This document shows, piece after piece, positions 1 to 8,237 of a stretch of 28,586 nucleotides of DNA; positions within the stretch are counted from its first letter, which is position 1, and each line of letters opens with the position of its first letter. Source of the stretch: an uncultured Gemmatimonadota bacterium. Lineage in GTDB: Bacteria; Gemmatimonadota; Gemmatimonadetes; Gemmatimonadales; GWC2-71-9. The stretch is from contig CAMPKP010000027.1 in assembly GCA_946887295.1 (NCBI GenBank), forward strand, positions 1 through 28,586. The letters are read 5' to 3'. The notes beneath the pieces are model-generated. The model did not search any database, had not been told where the DNA came from, and was given only the letters and a program-made list of their open reading frames with translations. A program made the translations under genes and the position numbers.

Positions 1-1
1 C

Positions 2-793
2 GACCGACTGCCCGGCGGCACCGGCGTCCGGAGCCGCTGCACCGGGCGCGGGCGTGAGGTGCGGATCGGCCTGCAGTTCGTGAAGGGGCTCTCGGCGGAG
101 GGGGCGGAGCGGGTGGTGGCCGCGCGGGGCAACGAGCTGCTGTTTCGCAGCATCTTCGACTTCCGCACCCGTACCGGCATCGCGCCCGACGATTTGCGCG
201 CGCTCGTCAAGGTCGGCGCACTCGATTCCATCGCCGACGGGTGGACCCGCCCGATGATGCTGTGGATGATCGACGCGGGGCAGCGGGAGAGCGAGCCGGC
301 GCGGCAGTTCGCTCCGGCGAACGGAGACACACCGTCTCCCGGAGCCGCCGACTGGTTCGACCACCTCCCGCCCGCCGTCCCCGTGCTCAAGGAGTACTCC
401 GCCGAGCGGCGGCGGCGGGAGGAATACGCGGCGCTGGGGTTCGTCACCGACACTCACCCCATGCGGCTGCACGCGGATCGGCTGGCGCGCTTCAGGCTCT
501 GCCGCAGCACCGACCTGCCGCGGCACGTCGGCCGCCACGTGATGCTGGCGGGCATGCTCACCACCGCCAAGCCGGTCCACACCCGGAAGGACGAGCCGAT
601 GGAGTTCGCCACCTTCGACGACGGCGACGGACTGATCGAGGCGGTGCTGTTTCCCCGGGTCTACCGGGAGCGCGGCCACGTCCTCTTCGACCAGGGGCCG
701 TTCATCTTCCGGGGGAAAGTGGAGGAGGAGTTCGGAGCGATCACGGTCACCGTCACCCACCTGGACCGGCTGGAGCGCGCGGCCGGCCGCTAG
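2..793 (+). CDS. DNA polymerase III alpha-type subunit, C-terminal fragment (5' end outside window)
   Basis: The frame is open to the left edge with no stop, so only about 263 C-terminal residues of a large polymerase are visible. The first readable motif (RIGLQFVKGLS) matches the helix-hairpin-helix region of C-family replicative polymerases. The last ~90 residues (from HVMLAGMLTTAKPVHTRKDE to ITVTVTHLDRL) form the OB-fold that closes DnaE-type proteins. The family polymerises DNA; the N-terminal PHP and catalytic palm domains would lie upstream of the window. I cannot tell from this tail whether it is the housekeeping DnaE or an error-prone DnaE2/ImuC or DnaE3-like paralogue; the TAKPVHTRKDEPM stretch of the OB-fold looks closer to the shorter paralogues. 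Family confident, class not. Confidence 0.85.
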   Translation, partial: DRLPGGTGVRSRCTGRGREVRIGLQFVKGLSAEGAERVVAARGNELLFRSIFDFRTRTGIAPDDLRALVKVGALDSIADGWTRPMMLWMIDAGQRESEPARQFAPANGDTPSPGAADWFDHLPPAVPVLKEYSAERRRREEYAALGFVTDTHPMRLHADRLARFRLCRSTDLPRHVGRHVMLAGMLTTAKPVHTRKDEPMEFATFDDGDGLIEAVLFPRVYRERGHVLFDQGPFIFRGKVEEEFGAITVTVTHLDRLERAAGR

Positions 794-858
794 ACCTGCC
801 GGCGATGAGCCGCTTCAGCGCCTTGATGCGCGGCTCGTCACCGATAGCTTGCCAAGCC

Positions 859-990
859 ATGGACTCCGAGCCGGGCGGCGCGGCGGCCTTCGCCTCGCTC
901 CTCTCCGGCGCCTACCACCCGCAGGCGGGTGAACGGGTGGCGGTCGTGATCTGCGGCGGCAACACCACTGCGGTGGATTTCTCCCGCTGA
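859..990 (+). pseudogene. Remnant of a threonine dehydratase-like PLP enzyme, C-terminus only
   Basis: The last 43 codons before the TGA at 988-990 read SEPGGAAAFASLLSGAY, then GERVAVVICGGNTTAVDFSR. This is the pattern seen at the C-terminus of fold-II PLP-dependent threonine/serine dehydratases (a VEPGGAAAFA-like helix followed by a Gly-rich GGNT strand near the phosphate-binding region). Nothing matching the N-terminal PLP-lysine region is found upstream: the same frame runs back into the antisense-like shadow of the polymerase gene. I therefore read it as a 5'-deleted remnant left by a rearrangement. The ATG at 859 is in frame but has no convincing ribosome binding site. A small expressed protein is possible but less likely. 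Confidence 0.55.
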
Positions 991-1029
991 TCTTCTCCTC
1001 GGGCCGGGGTCGAGCCGGCGGACTAGATT

Positions 1030-1638
1030 TCAGCGCGGCTCGCGATTGACTCCGCCCCCGCGGGGAGCCTCGCGGGGGCCCCGGTCGGGCATCGGGCGGA
1101 CCGCCGGGAGGCGGGGAGCGTAGAGGGCGCGGCGTCCGCGGACGGAGTCCGCCGAAAGGCTGGTGCCGACCTCGACCTCGTTGCCGCCACCGAAAGCCAG
1201 ATCGCCGGCGTGCGCGAACCGCACGTTGCGGCGGCCGAAGGGCGTCAGGAAGGTGGCGTGCCCCGCCACGGAGAATCGGTGGGTGCCCGAGCTCAGGCGG
1301 CGGATGCGCTCTCGCGTCGGTCCGGCGGGAACGCTGAGAGGCAGGGCCAGATCGGCGAGGCCGGTCTGGGGCACGGGAACGATGCTGTCCCGGGCGAAGC
1401 GGCCCACGGGTACGTCGTCCAGCTTGAGCTCCAGATCGAGCCGCGAGGTCGTGAGGTCGTAGTCATTGGGGTTCCATACGGCGAGGCTCAGCACCACCGG
1501 CTGGGCGCCAGTCCCGGCGTGGTCGAGCCGTACCCGGGAGACCTCGAGCCCCGGATCGTCGTAGACCCAGAGGCCCAACGGGGTGCACGCCGAGCCGGCG
1601 GCAACCAGGAAGGTCAGCAGTCTACGACTCGGTTCCAT
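1030..1638 (-). CDS. LEA14/WHy-domain (LEA type 2) lipoprotein
   Basis: A 202-residue protein from the ATG at 1638; an in-frame ATG at 1680 would add 14 residues but puts them before a good signal sequence (MEPSRRLLTFLVAAGSAC). The Cys at the end of this segment could be lipidated, although the lipobox is not canonical. Residues ~30-150 show the LEA type 2 / WHy pattern: a beta-sandwich with a central NPNDYDLTTSRLDLELKLDD stretch, the hallmark 'N-P-N' followed by strands. WHy proteins are linked to desiccation and stress tolerance; the exact role here is unknown. The C-terminal ~40 residues are Arg/Pro-rich and probably disordered. It diverges from the PQQ-type dehydrogenase gene with only 27 bp between start codons. 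Confidence 0.7.
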   Translation of the reverse strand: MEPSRRLLTFLVAAGSACTPLGLWVYDDPGLEVSRVRLDHAGTGAQPVVLSLAVWNPNDYDLTTSRLDLELKLDDVPVGRFARDSIVPVPQTGLADLALPLSVPAGPTRERIRRLSSGTHRFSVAGHATFLTPFGRRNVRFAHAGDLAFGGGNEVEVGTSLSADSVRGRRALYAPRLPAVRPMPDRGPREAPRGGGVNREPR

Positions 1639-1665
1639 CTGCACCCGGTAGCGAAAGGAAGTGTC

Positions 1666-2847
1666 ATGGTGCTGCGGCACCCTTCCCGTTTTCCGACAGC
1701 ACTTTCGCTCATTTTCACGCTCGCCGCCAGTGGCTGCGGCTCACAGTTCGAAAGTGGAACGTCGGACCCGCCGGATGGGGCGGAGCCCGTCGCGCTCGAG
1801 CAGGTGGCCTCCGGACTGAGCTTTCCGCTCTATCTCACGGCCCCCGTCGGCGACCCCCGGCTCTTCATCGTCGAGAAGGGCGGAAGGATCCGCATCGTGA
1901 AGGACGGCGCCCTGCTCCCGACCCCTTTCCTCGACATCTCCGGGCAGGTCTCGGGCGGGAACGAGCAGGGACTGCTCGGGCTCGCCTTCCATCCCCAGTA
2001 TGCCACCAACGGCCGGTTCGTCGTCCACTACACCGACCCCGCCGGAGACACCAGGGTTTCGGGGTTCCGCGTCTCCGGCAATTCGGACGTGGCGGACCCC
2101 GCGAGCGAGGTCTCCATCCTCACCGCGGACCAGCCGTTCTCGAACCACAACGGGGGGCAGGTGCTCTTCGGGCCGGATGGCTTTCTCTACGTCATGCTCG
2201 GCGACGGCGGCGCTTCCGGCGATCCCGGCAGCCGCGCGCAGTCTCTCGCGGACCTGCTGGGCTCCATCCTGCGAATCGATCCGCTCGAAGCCGGGGGCTA
2301 CGTCGTGCCCGCCGACAACCCCTTCACCCAGACCGCGGGGGCCCGGCCGGAGATCTGGAGCTATGGTCTCCGCAATCCCTGGCGGGTGGCCTTCGACCCG
2401 TCCAACGGCGATCTCTACATCGCGGATGTGGGTGAGCGTCAATGGGAGGAGGTGGACGTCTCCAGCTCGGCGGACGGCGCGGGAAAGGGCCTCAACTTCG
2501 GCTGGAACATCATGGAAGGGCCGGATTGCTTCGGGGGCTCCTCCTGCGACCAGGAGGGTCTCCAGCTTCCCGTGCTCTCGTACGATCATGGCGAAGGCTG
2601 CTCCATCACCGGCGGGCTCGTCTATCGTGGCGCGGCGATCCCCGCGCTCCAGGGCCACTACTTCTATTCGGACTTCTGCTCCGGCTGGGTGCGGAGCTTC
2701 CGTTACGAGAGCGGGAGCGCGGTGGACCAGTTCCAGTGGCCCACGCTGGCGCCGGGCGGCGGCGTGCCGAGCTTCGGTGAGGACGCGGCCGGCGAGCTGT
2801 ACGTCATGAGCGCGGACGGCGCGGTGTACAGGATCGTGCCGGGTTGA
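1666..2847 (+). CDS. PQQ-dependent sugar (aldose) dehydrogenase-like lipoprotein
   Basis: 393 residues from the ATG at 1666, preceded by an AAAGGAAG ribosome site. The N-terminus is a lipoprotein signal ending LAASGC, so Cys24 is probably lipidated and the enzyme is periplasmic or surface bound. The body is a six-bladed propeller of the soluble glucose/aldose sugar dehydrogenase family (glucose/sorbosone dehydrogenase). Visible landmarks are EQGLLGLAFHP (~100-110), FSNHNGGQVLFGPDG with the presumed catalytic/PQQ-contacting His161, YVMLGDGG, and the GLRNPWRVAFD motif. The family oxidises aldoses with PQQ; no PQQ biosynthesis genes are in the window, so cofactor supply must come from elsewhere. 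Some family members do not use sugars, so the substrate is open. The stop overlaps the TTG just before the next gene. Confidence 0.85.
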   Translation: MVLRHPSRFPTALSLIFTLAASGCGSQFESGTSDPPDGAEPVALEQVASGLSFPLYLTAPVGDPRLFIVEKGGRIRIVKDGALLPTPFLDISGQVSGGNEQGLLGLAFHPQYATNGRFVVHYTDPAGDTRVSGFRVSGNSDVADPASEVSILTADQPFSNHNGGQVLFGPDGFLYVMLGDGGASGDPGSRAQSLADLLGSILRIDPLEAGGYVVPADNPFTQTAGARPEIWSYGLRNPWRVAFDPSNGDLYIADVGERQWEEVDVSSSADGAGKGLNFGWNIMEGPDCFGGSSCDQEGLQLPVLSYDHGEGCSITGGLVYRGAAIPALQGHYFYSDFCSGWVRSFRYESGSAVDQFQWPTLAPGGGVPSFGEDAAGELYVMSADGAVYRIVPG

Positions 2848-2855
2848 GCCCAGCG

Positions 2856-3785
2856 ATGGCCACCCGCGCTCCCGCAGATCTCGCGGCGCTGGCGAGGCGA
2901 ATCCCCCCGCTGGTGCGCTTCGGCGCGTCCTCCTGGAACTATCCCGGCTGGCGCGGCCTGGTCTACCACCGCACCTACGAGGGAAAGGGCACGCCGGCCC
3001 GCATGCTCGAGGAGTATGCCGCCTTCCCGCTCTTCCGTACCGTCGGGATCGACTCCAGCTTCTACGCTCCGCCGACCGAGGAGGTGCTGCGCTCCTACGC
3101 GGAGCACCTGCCGCCGGGGTTTCCCTGCGTCAGCAAGGTCTGGAACCAGATCACGGTGCAGACCTTCACCAGGGCGCAGGACCCTGCCCGGGCGGGAAAG
3201 ACGAACCCCGACTTCCTCAACCCCGAGGTGTTCCTGGAAGCGGTGTACCAGCCGTACCAGCGCCATTTCGCCGAGCATTCGGGGCCTTTCGTTTTCGAGT
3301 TCCAGGCGATCGGCCGGGGCAGCGGGATCGGACCGTCCGAGTTCGCCGACGGCCTCGACCGGTTCTTCTCCGCCCTGCCGCGCGAGGGGCAGTACGCGGT
3401 CGAGACCCGCAACGAGGAGTTCCTCACCCCCATGTATTTCGCGGTTCTGCGCGAGCACGGGGTGGCCCACGTCTTCAACTCCTGGACCCGCATGCCCGCG
3501 ATCGGCGACCAGCTCGACCTTCCCGGCTCGGTCTCGGGGCCCTTCATCGTCGCTCGGGCGCTGCTCCGGCCCGGCCGGACCTACGACGAGGCGGTGGACG
3601 CCTTCGCGCCGTACGACCGGATCCAGGAGCCCAATCCCGAGCTCCGCCGTGATCTGCTGCGTCTCATCGACGTCGCGGTGAAGACCCGGATTCCCGCCTA
3701 CCTGCTGGTGAACAATCGCGCCGAGGGGAGCTCTCCCCTCACCGTGGCGGAGGTGGCCCGGCTGCTGCCGGAGCCGGCGGCATGA
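2856..3785 (+). CDS. DUF72 family protein (YecE-like TIM barrel)
   Basis: 309 residues from the ATG at 2856; a TTG at 2844 overlapping the previous stop is an alternative. The start of the domain, [17 protein letters not shown], is the signature of DUF72, a TIM-barrel family related in fold to endonuclease IV and sugar isomerases. Further family landmarks are the [18 protein letters not shown] segment, a V-K strand ([10 protein letters not shown]) and FVFEFQ. The biochemical function of DUF72 is not established. The C-terminus retains a [11 protein letters not shown] segment typical of the family ('NN...G.a..A'). It lies 8 bp after the PQQ-type dehydrogenase and overlaps the transporter gene by 4 bp, so the three are probably one transcript. 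Confidence 0.85.
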   Translation: MATRAPADLAALARRIPPLVRFGASSWNYPGWRGLVYHRTYEGKGTPARMLEEYAAFPLFRTVGIDSSFYAPPTEEVLRSYAEHLPPGFPCVSKVWNQITVQTFTRAQDPARAGKTNPDFLNPEVFLEAVYQPYQRHFAEHSGPFVFEFQAIGRGSGIGPSEFADGLDRFFSALPREGQYAVETRNEEFLTPMYFAVLREHGVAHVFNSWTRMPAIGDQLDLPGSVSGPFIVARALLRPGRTYDEAVDAFAPYDRIQEPNPELRRDLLRLIDVAVKTRIPAYLLVNNRAEGSSPLTVAEVARLLPEPAA

Positions 3786-4708
3786 TCGAGCGCCACGGGC
3801 TGGTCCGCTTCGCCCTCCTCTCGGTCCTCGCGGCGCTGGTCACCATCGGGCTCAAGGGCGCGGCCTACCTGCTCACCGGCTCCATCGGCCTCCTCTCCGA
3901 TGCGCTGGAGTCGTTCGTCAACCTGATCGCCGCCGGGGTGGCGCTTCTGGCGCTCTCGGTGGCCGCGCGGCCGGCCGACGAGGACCACGCCTACGGTCAC
4001 ACCAAGGCCGAGTACTTCTCCAGCGCGTTCGAGGGAGCCCTCATCCTGGTCGCGGCCGCGAGCATCGTGGTCGCGGCGGTGCGCCGGCTGGTCGATCCCC
4101 GGCCGATCACGGAGCCCGGTGTCGGCCTCGCAATCATCGCCGTGGCCTCGGCGATCAACCTGGTCGTCGCCCGTGTGCTGCTCCGGGCGGCGCGGCGGCA
4201 CGAGAGCATCACGCTCGAGGCCGATGCCCAGCATCTGATGACCGACGTCTGGACCTCGGCCGGCGTCATCGTCGGCGTGGGAGCCGCGGCGCTCACCGGC
4301 TGGCACCGGCTGGACGCCGTCGTGGCCATCGCCGTGGCCGCCAACGTGCTCTACACCGGCTTCAGGCTGCTTCGCCGATCCATGCTGGGTCTTCTCGACA
4401 CCTCACTGCCCGCCGAGACGCTCGCGAGGATCAAGACGATTCTGGATTCACACGGGAAGGCGGGAGTGCGGTACCACGCGCTGCGGACCCGCCAGGCGGG
4501 TGCCCGGCGGTTCATCTCCTTTCACATTCTGGTGCCGGGAGACTGGACCGTACAACGCGGGCACGACCTGCTGGAGGAGATCGAGGAGCGGGTCCGCGAA
4601 GCGGTGCCGCGGAGCGTGGTGGATACCCATCTCGAGCCGATCGAGGACCCGGTGTCCTGGGAAGACGCGAGACTGGAGCGACCGGCGCAGGGCACCGGCT
4701 CCGGCTGA
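3782..4708 (+). CDS. Cation diffusion facilitator (CDF) family metal efflux transporter
   Basis: 308 residues; the ATG overlaps the preceding stop (ATGA). Six hydrophobic segments occupy roughly residues 10-200, followed by a soluble C-terminal ferredoxin-like domain with [10 protein letters not shown] and a terminal VDTHLEP strand, as in YiiP-type CDF proteins. The transport site would use TM2 ([12 protein letters not shown]43/N47 by alignment to the YiiP Asp pair) and TM5 (QHLMTD, H151 and D155). [11 protein letters not shown], after TM2, is a family signature. The family exports divalent metals (Zn, Mn, Fe, Co) in exchange for protons. Glu and Asn in place of the usual TM2 Asp pair means the metal cannot be assigned as Zn from sequence. 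It converges with the epimerase-like gene, 10 bp apart. Confidence 0.9.
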   Translation: MIERHGLVRFALLSVLAALVTIGLKGAAYLLTGSIGLLSDALESFVNLIAAGVALLALSVAARPADEDHAYGHTKAEYFSSAFEGALILVAAASIVVAAVRRLVDPRPITEPGVGLAIIAVASAINLVVARVLLRAARRHESITLEADAQHLMTDVWTSAGVIVGVGAAALTGWHRLDAVVAIAVAANVLYTGFRLLRRSMLGLLDTSLPAETLARIKTILDSHGKAGVRYHALRTRQAGARRFISFHILVPGDWTVQRGHDLLEEIEERVREAVPRSVVDTHLEPIEDPVSWEDARLERPAQGTGSG

Positions 4709-4718
4709 AGCACGAGCC

Positions 4719-5708
4719 TCACTCCGGCGCTTCGCGCGACTCCTCCTCTCCCTCCAGCAGCCACACGTCCACCCCCCAGCTTCGCTCCTCCCCCGGCGCG
4801 AGCGTCCGGGCGGCCTTCCAGTCCCTCACCGCTTCGTCCAGCCGGTCGGGTGCGCCGATGGCCGGCTCGAGCGCGAGATTGTAGTACGGCTCGAGCCCGG
4901 GTGGCGCCCACCCGCGGCTGTTGATCCAGACGCCCACCTGCGGGACCTCCTCGGAGCGCACGATCATTTCCAGCCGCTCGCCCCGACGCGGGTCGGTGAG
5001 GACCATCCTTCCCGACCGCCCCACGTCGCCGAACAGCTTCACGGCCCACCCGCCGTTCTCGGGAAACGTGAACCGGCCCGCCTCACCGCCGAACGCGCCG
5101 GGCCAGGCCACGATGTCGTGCCGGCTCAGATCGGGGATGCCGTGCACCGCATCGAGCGTGACCTGGTGCACCGTCGGCAGCTCGAGTGCCGTACCCGGCT
5201 GGACGTTGAGCAGGGGATGCGCCGACCAGATCCAGGGGAACGGCGCCGCACCGGTATTCCGCACTCGATAGCGGAGCCGCATCACCGGCTCCCGAGGATC
5301 CAGGGTGAGATCCCGATGGAACTCGTACGGCAGGAGGCTGCCCCTCGCGCTGGCGCTGAGAGTGAGGCCCCCCGCGTGCTCGAACACGGAGCTGGCCCAG
5401 AGCGCCCCCCACAGCTCGCCATGATCGGGCAGCGAGGGAGCATCCGGCGGAGCACCGGGAATCGGCGAGGGACCCACGGTGGGAAAGCACTCGTCCCACC
5501 CACCGCTGTCCGCCGTCTCCACGAAGGACGCGCCCTGACGAGGCAGCGAGAGAGGCAGCTGATCGTTCCGCCACAGCCACTCGCGGCCCCGCACCCGCCT
5601 CAGATTGGTGAGCTTCATCCCGATGGCCGGCACCGCCACCACCTCGAGCTCGGCGGAGCGGAGGGCAATGGCCGGAAAGCCGGACACGGAGACCTGGCGG
5701 AAGGGCAT
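4719..5708 (-). CDS. Aldose 1-epimerase (mutarotase)-like protein
   Basis: 329 residues from the ATG at 5708, which lies one base after the stop of the upstream cyclase gene, so translation is probably coupled. The galactose-mutarotase-like beta-sandwich is recognisable from GGWDECFPTVGPS (~70-82), LPDHGELWGALW (with a conserved substrate His), WIWSAHPLLNVQPG (the second conserved His) and a C-terminal WINSRGWAPPGLEPYYNLALEP that includes the catalytic-type Glu of the family. The reaction would be anomer interconversion of a hexose or hexose-6-phosphate; the substrate is unknown. No signal peptide, so cytoplasmic. Its place at the end of the run carrying ispH and a cyclase-family gene gives no clear pathway. 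Confidence 0.75.
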   Translation of the reverse strand: MPFRQVSVSGFPAIALRSAELEVVAVPAIGMKLTNLRRVRGREWLWRNDQLPLSLPRQGASFVETADSGGWDECFPTVGPSPIPGAPPDAPSLPDHGELWGALWASSVFEHAGGLTLSASARGSLLPYEFHRDLTLDPREPVMRLRYRVRNTGAAPFPWIWSAHPLLNVQPGTALELPTVHQVTLDAVHGIPDLSRHDIVAWPGAFGGEAGRFTFPENGGWAVKLFGDVGRSGRMVLTDPRRGERLEMIVRSEEVPQVGVWINSRGWAPPGLEPYYNLALEPAIGAPDRLDEAVRDWKAARTLAPGEERSWGVDVWLLEGEEESREAPE

Positions 5709-5709
5709 G

Positions 5710-6393
5710 CTACGGGACCGGCGTGACGGCGAACGCCCTGACCGGCCAGGTGCCGAAGCCGGCCACCTTCGGCGGCACTGCCGAGAAGCGGCACCCGCGC
5801 GCCGGCAAGGGAGCCAGTCCGCGGAGATGCTCGACGATGGGGATCCCCGCTCCCAGGAGGATCGAGTGGACCGGGCGGGATCGGTCGCCGATGTCGTCGA
5901 TGTTGAGGGAGTCGATCCCCACGAGGGCCGCTCCGGCCGCCGCCAGCATCCGGGCGGCTTCGTCCGTGAGGAACGGATTGGCCGACAGGTACCGCTCGGT
6001 TCCCCAGTGAGCGTCCCACCCGGTGTGAACCAGCACCGCGCGGCCGCCGACCTCCAGTCCATCGAACGCCCGGCCCGGGATCGCCCGCCCGCGCCCCGCG
6101 GGGGCCCGGATGACCACTGCCTCCAGGTCGGCCAGGGACTCCAGCGGGAGACCCGACAGGTCCGTCCCATCGGCGTAGCGATGGAAGGGCGAGTCCAGGT
6201 AGGTGCCGGTGTTGGCGACCATGTCGATCCTGCCGATCTGAAACTCCACCCCGGGCGCGTACAGCTCCCGCGACTGCTCCCTGCTCAAGTAGTCGCAGAT
6301 GGCGGGCCCCGGCAGGCCGGGGTACGTCGTCATGCCGTGCGTGATGGTGTGGGAGAGATCGACGAAGCGGGAGACCTTAGGCGACGACGGCAC
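5710..6393 (-). CDS. Cyclase-family protein (kynurenine formamidase-like, PF04199 type)
   Basis: 227 residues from a GTG at 6393, chosen because CAGGGG lies about 9 bases upstream and because VDLSHTITHGMTTYPG then falls at the N-terminus as in the family. The longer frame from 6438 would lie deep inside ispH. The start overlaps the 3' end of ispH by 17 nt. Family members are metal hydrolases such as KynB-type formamidase. The usual HxGTHxDxPxH metal motif appears here as NTGTYLDSPFH: the Asp and last His are kept, but the first two His are Asn and Tyr. The late conserved segment reads LVGIDSLNIDDIG. This looks like a known sub-branch of unclear chemistry, so formamidase activity should not be assumed. 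Confidence 0.8.
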   Translation of the reverse strand: MPSSPKVSRFVDLSHTITHGMTTYPGLPGPAICDYLSREQSRELYAPGVEFQIGRIDMVANTGTYLDSPFHRYADGTDLSGLPLESLADLEAVVIRAPAGRGRAIPGRAFDGLEVGGRAVLVHTGWDAHWGTERYLSANPFLTDEAARMLAAAGAALVGIDSLNIDDIGDRSRPVHSILLGAGIPIVEHLRGLAPLPARGCRFSAVPPKVAGFGTWPVRAFAVTPVP

Positions 6394-7579
6394 CGAGATC
6401 GACCCCTGCGGTCCGGCAGATCCTCGCCACCGTCTCACCGATCTTGTTGTTCGGCGTCGAGGCGCCGGCCGTGATCCCCACGATGCGCGCGTCGCCCAGC
6501 CAACCCTCGGCCGTCGCCTCCTGCTTGGCTCCGATCGGCTGGTAGCGCACCGCGCCGGTGGCCGGATCGACCGCGTCCGCGTCCTCGATATGGAAGACCC
6601 GGACGCCCCGGGAGTGGACCAGGGCTGCGAGATGGCAGGTGTTGCTGCTGTTGTAACCGCCCACCACGACCATGACGTCGAGCGGCTCCTCCAGGAGCGC
6701 GATCACCGCGTCCTGGCGCTCCTGGGTGGCGGAGCAGATGGTGTCGAACGACCGGAAGTGCTCGCCCGCCGCGTCGCCGTAGCGGCGGGCCATGCTGCGC
6801 CCCACCTGCTCGGCGATGGCGAGCGACTCGCCTGAGAGCATGGTGGTCTGGTTGGCGATCCCCACCCGCAGCAGGTCCCGCTCGAAGTCGAAGCCGGGCG
6901 ACGTCGCCGTGGCGAACCGCTGGCGCAGCGCGCCGGCGTCGCCGCCCCGCTCGATGAAATCGCAGACCAGCCGCGCCTCGTCCATGTCGAAGACGACGAG
7001 ATAGCGGCCCTGCGGGTGTTTCATGACCTGGCTGGCGGTCGCCTTGGTCTCTTCGTGATAGTGCTTGCCGTGGATGATCGCGGTGAACCCGTCGCGGGCG
7101 TAGCTCTCCACCCGCTTCCAGACATTCAGGACCGAGCCGCAGGTGGTGTCGACCAGGACGCAGCCGATCGCGCGAAGCCGGCTGAAGTCGCCGATCGTCA
7201 CGCCGAATGCGGGCAGGATCACGACGTCGTCCGCCGCGATCCCGGAAAAATCGAACTCCCCCGCCTCGTTCCGCGCGAGGAAGTGGACGCCCATGTCCCG
7301 GAGCTTCTGATTGACGTGGGGATTGTGGATGATCTCGCCGACCAGGAAGAGACGCCGGTCGGGGAACTTGATCCGGGTCTCGTAGGCGTAGTCCACGGCC
7401 CGGTCCACCCCGTAGCAGAATCCGAACTCCCGGGCGAGCCGGAAGGTCAGCGGGCCGACGGAAAGGCGATACTGGTTGGCTCGGAGCGCCTCGACCACCG
7501 TGCTGTGGTAGTCGGCGGTGAGCTGCCCTTCGATCTCGGTCTTGAGGCCGAACCCGCGCCGGAAGTAGGTGCTCTCCAT
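6377..7579 (-). CDS. ispH: 4-hydroxy-3-methylbut-2-enyl diphosphate reductase (long form)
   Basis: 400 residues, the long cyanobacterial/plant-like form rather than the ~310-aa enterobacterial one, with an N-terminal extension of about 45 residues (YFRRGFG then ADYHS). IspH is the last enzyme of the MEP isoprenoid pathway, reducing HMBPP to IPP and DMAPP with a [4Fe-4S] cluster. The three cluster cysteines are visible at C55 (EFGFCYGVDRA), C147 (DTTCGSV) and C282 (ICSATQERQ). Substrate-binding residues appear in GEIIHNPHVN, IIHGKHYHEET and GGYNSSNT. The ATG at 7579 is 21 bp after the stop of the preceding lipoprotein gene, consistent with one transcript. The stop lies within the next gene. 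All key residues are present. Confidence 0.95.
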   Translation of the reverse strand: MESTYFRRGFGLKTEIEGQLTADYHSTVVEALRANQYRLSVGPLTFRLAREFGFCYGVDRAVDYAYETRIKFPDRRLFLVGEIIHNPHVNQKLRDMGVHFLARNEAGEFDFSGIAADDVVILPAFGVTIGDFSRLRAIGCVLVDTTCGSVLNVWKRVESYARDGFTAIIHGKHYHEETKATASQVMKHPQGRYLVVFDMDEARLVCDFIERGGDAGALRQRFATATSPGFDFERDLLRVGIANQTTMLSGESLAIAEQVGRSMARRYGDAAGEHFRSFDTICSATQERQDAVIALLEEPLDVMVVVGGYNSSNTCHLAALVHSRGVRVFHIEDADAVDPATGAVRYQPIGAKQEATAEGWLGDARIVGITAGASTPNNKIGETVARICRTAGVDLGAVVA

Positions 7580-7600
7580 CGCCTCAATCTAACGCCGGAC

Positions 7601-8236
7601 CTACTCCATGTCCGTGTCGACGGTGTCCTCCCCTTCCTCGGCCGTGTCGGCCGACTCCTCGGCCCGCCGTCCGACGCATCCGGCGGCGGCCGGACGGACC
7701 GTCAGCCCGGTGAACGATCCGGTGACCTTCAGCCGGCTGCCCTCCGTCACCGATCGGAGACGGGCGGAGAACCGTCCCGCCACTGTCCCGGCTGGGCCGA
7801 CGGACTCGAGGACCACGCTGCCGCTGTCGCCCCGAAAGCCGTGAATGGAGGTCTCCGCGAACCACCGGAGGGCGACGGCCGAGGAGGGACGGACCGAGTC
7901 GGCGCGCTCGGGCGGGCGTACCGGGTAGTCTCCCGGCCTGAGCGTGGCCGCGGCCCGGACGGAGTCGGCAGGATAGAGAACGAGAGCCACTCCCGTGTCG
8001 CCCTGTATCGCGCTCAGCTCCAGCATGCGAAGGCTGTCGCACCACTCGGCGACTCCGGGGACGGAGAGCCGGCCGGTATCGGAGCCGATCCACTCCACCT
8101 GAAGTGAGCCGGCGGCCGGCTCGGCCGGCTCGGCCTTCTCCGCCGAAGAGCAGGCCAGCGCACCGATGATCCCGGCGAAGGCAAGGCGCTCGAGCGCAGC
8201 CGCGAAACCACCAGTGGCGAGGGGCACCCGGGACAA
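7601..8236 (-). CDS. Hypothetical lipoprotein with acidic tail
   Basis: 211 residues if read from a TTG at 8236, which has an AGG five bases upstream and starts one base after the previous stop; a GTG at 8227 is an alternative. A hydrophobic stretch (LAFAGIIGALAC) ends in a Cys followed by SSAEKAEPAEPAAG, the look of a lipoprotein with a flexible acidic linker. The middle (~45-170) is predicted beta-rich, with VALRWFAETSIHGF and SRLKVTGSFTGLTV. The last ~25 residues are acidic (EESADTAEEGEDTVDTDME). I recognise no family. Its tight coupling to the barrel protein upstream suggests an outer-membrane-associated partner, which is inference. Confidence 0.6.
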   Translation of the reverse strand: MSRVPLATGGFAAALERLAFAGIIGALACSSAEKAEPAEPAAGSLQVEWIGSDTGRLSVPGVAEWCDSLRMLELSAIQGDTGVALVLYPADSVRAAATLRPGDYPVRPPERADSVRPSSAVALRWFAETSIHGFRGDSGSVVLESVGPAGTVAGRFSARLRSVTEGSRLKVTGSFTGLTVRPAAAGCVGRRAEESADTAEEGEDTVDTDME

Positions 8237-8237
8237 T

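Noticed and set aside
1210..1665. Upstream extension of the PQQ-type dehydrogenase frame by about 150 codons
   Set aside because: The extension overlaps the opposite lipoprotein gene and would bury the lipoprotein signal sequence; the ATG at 1666 has a good ribosome site and lipobox.
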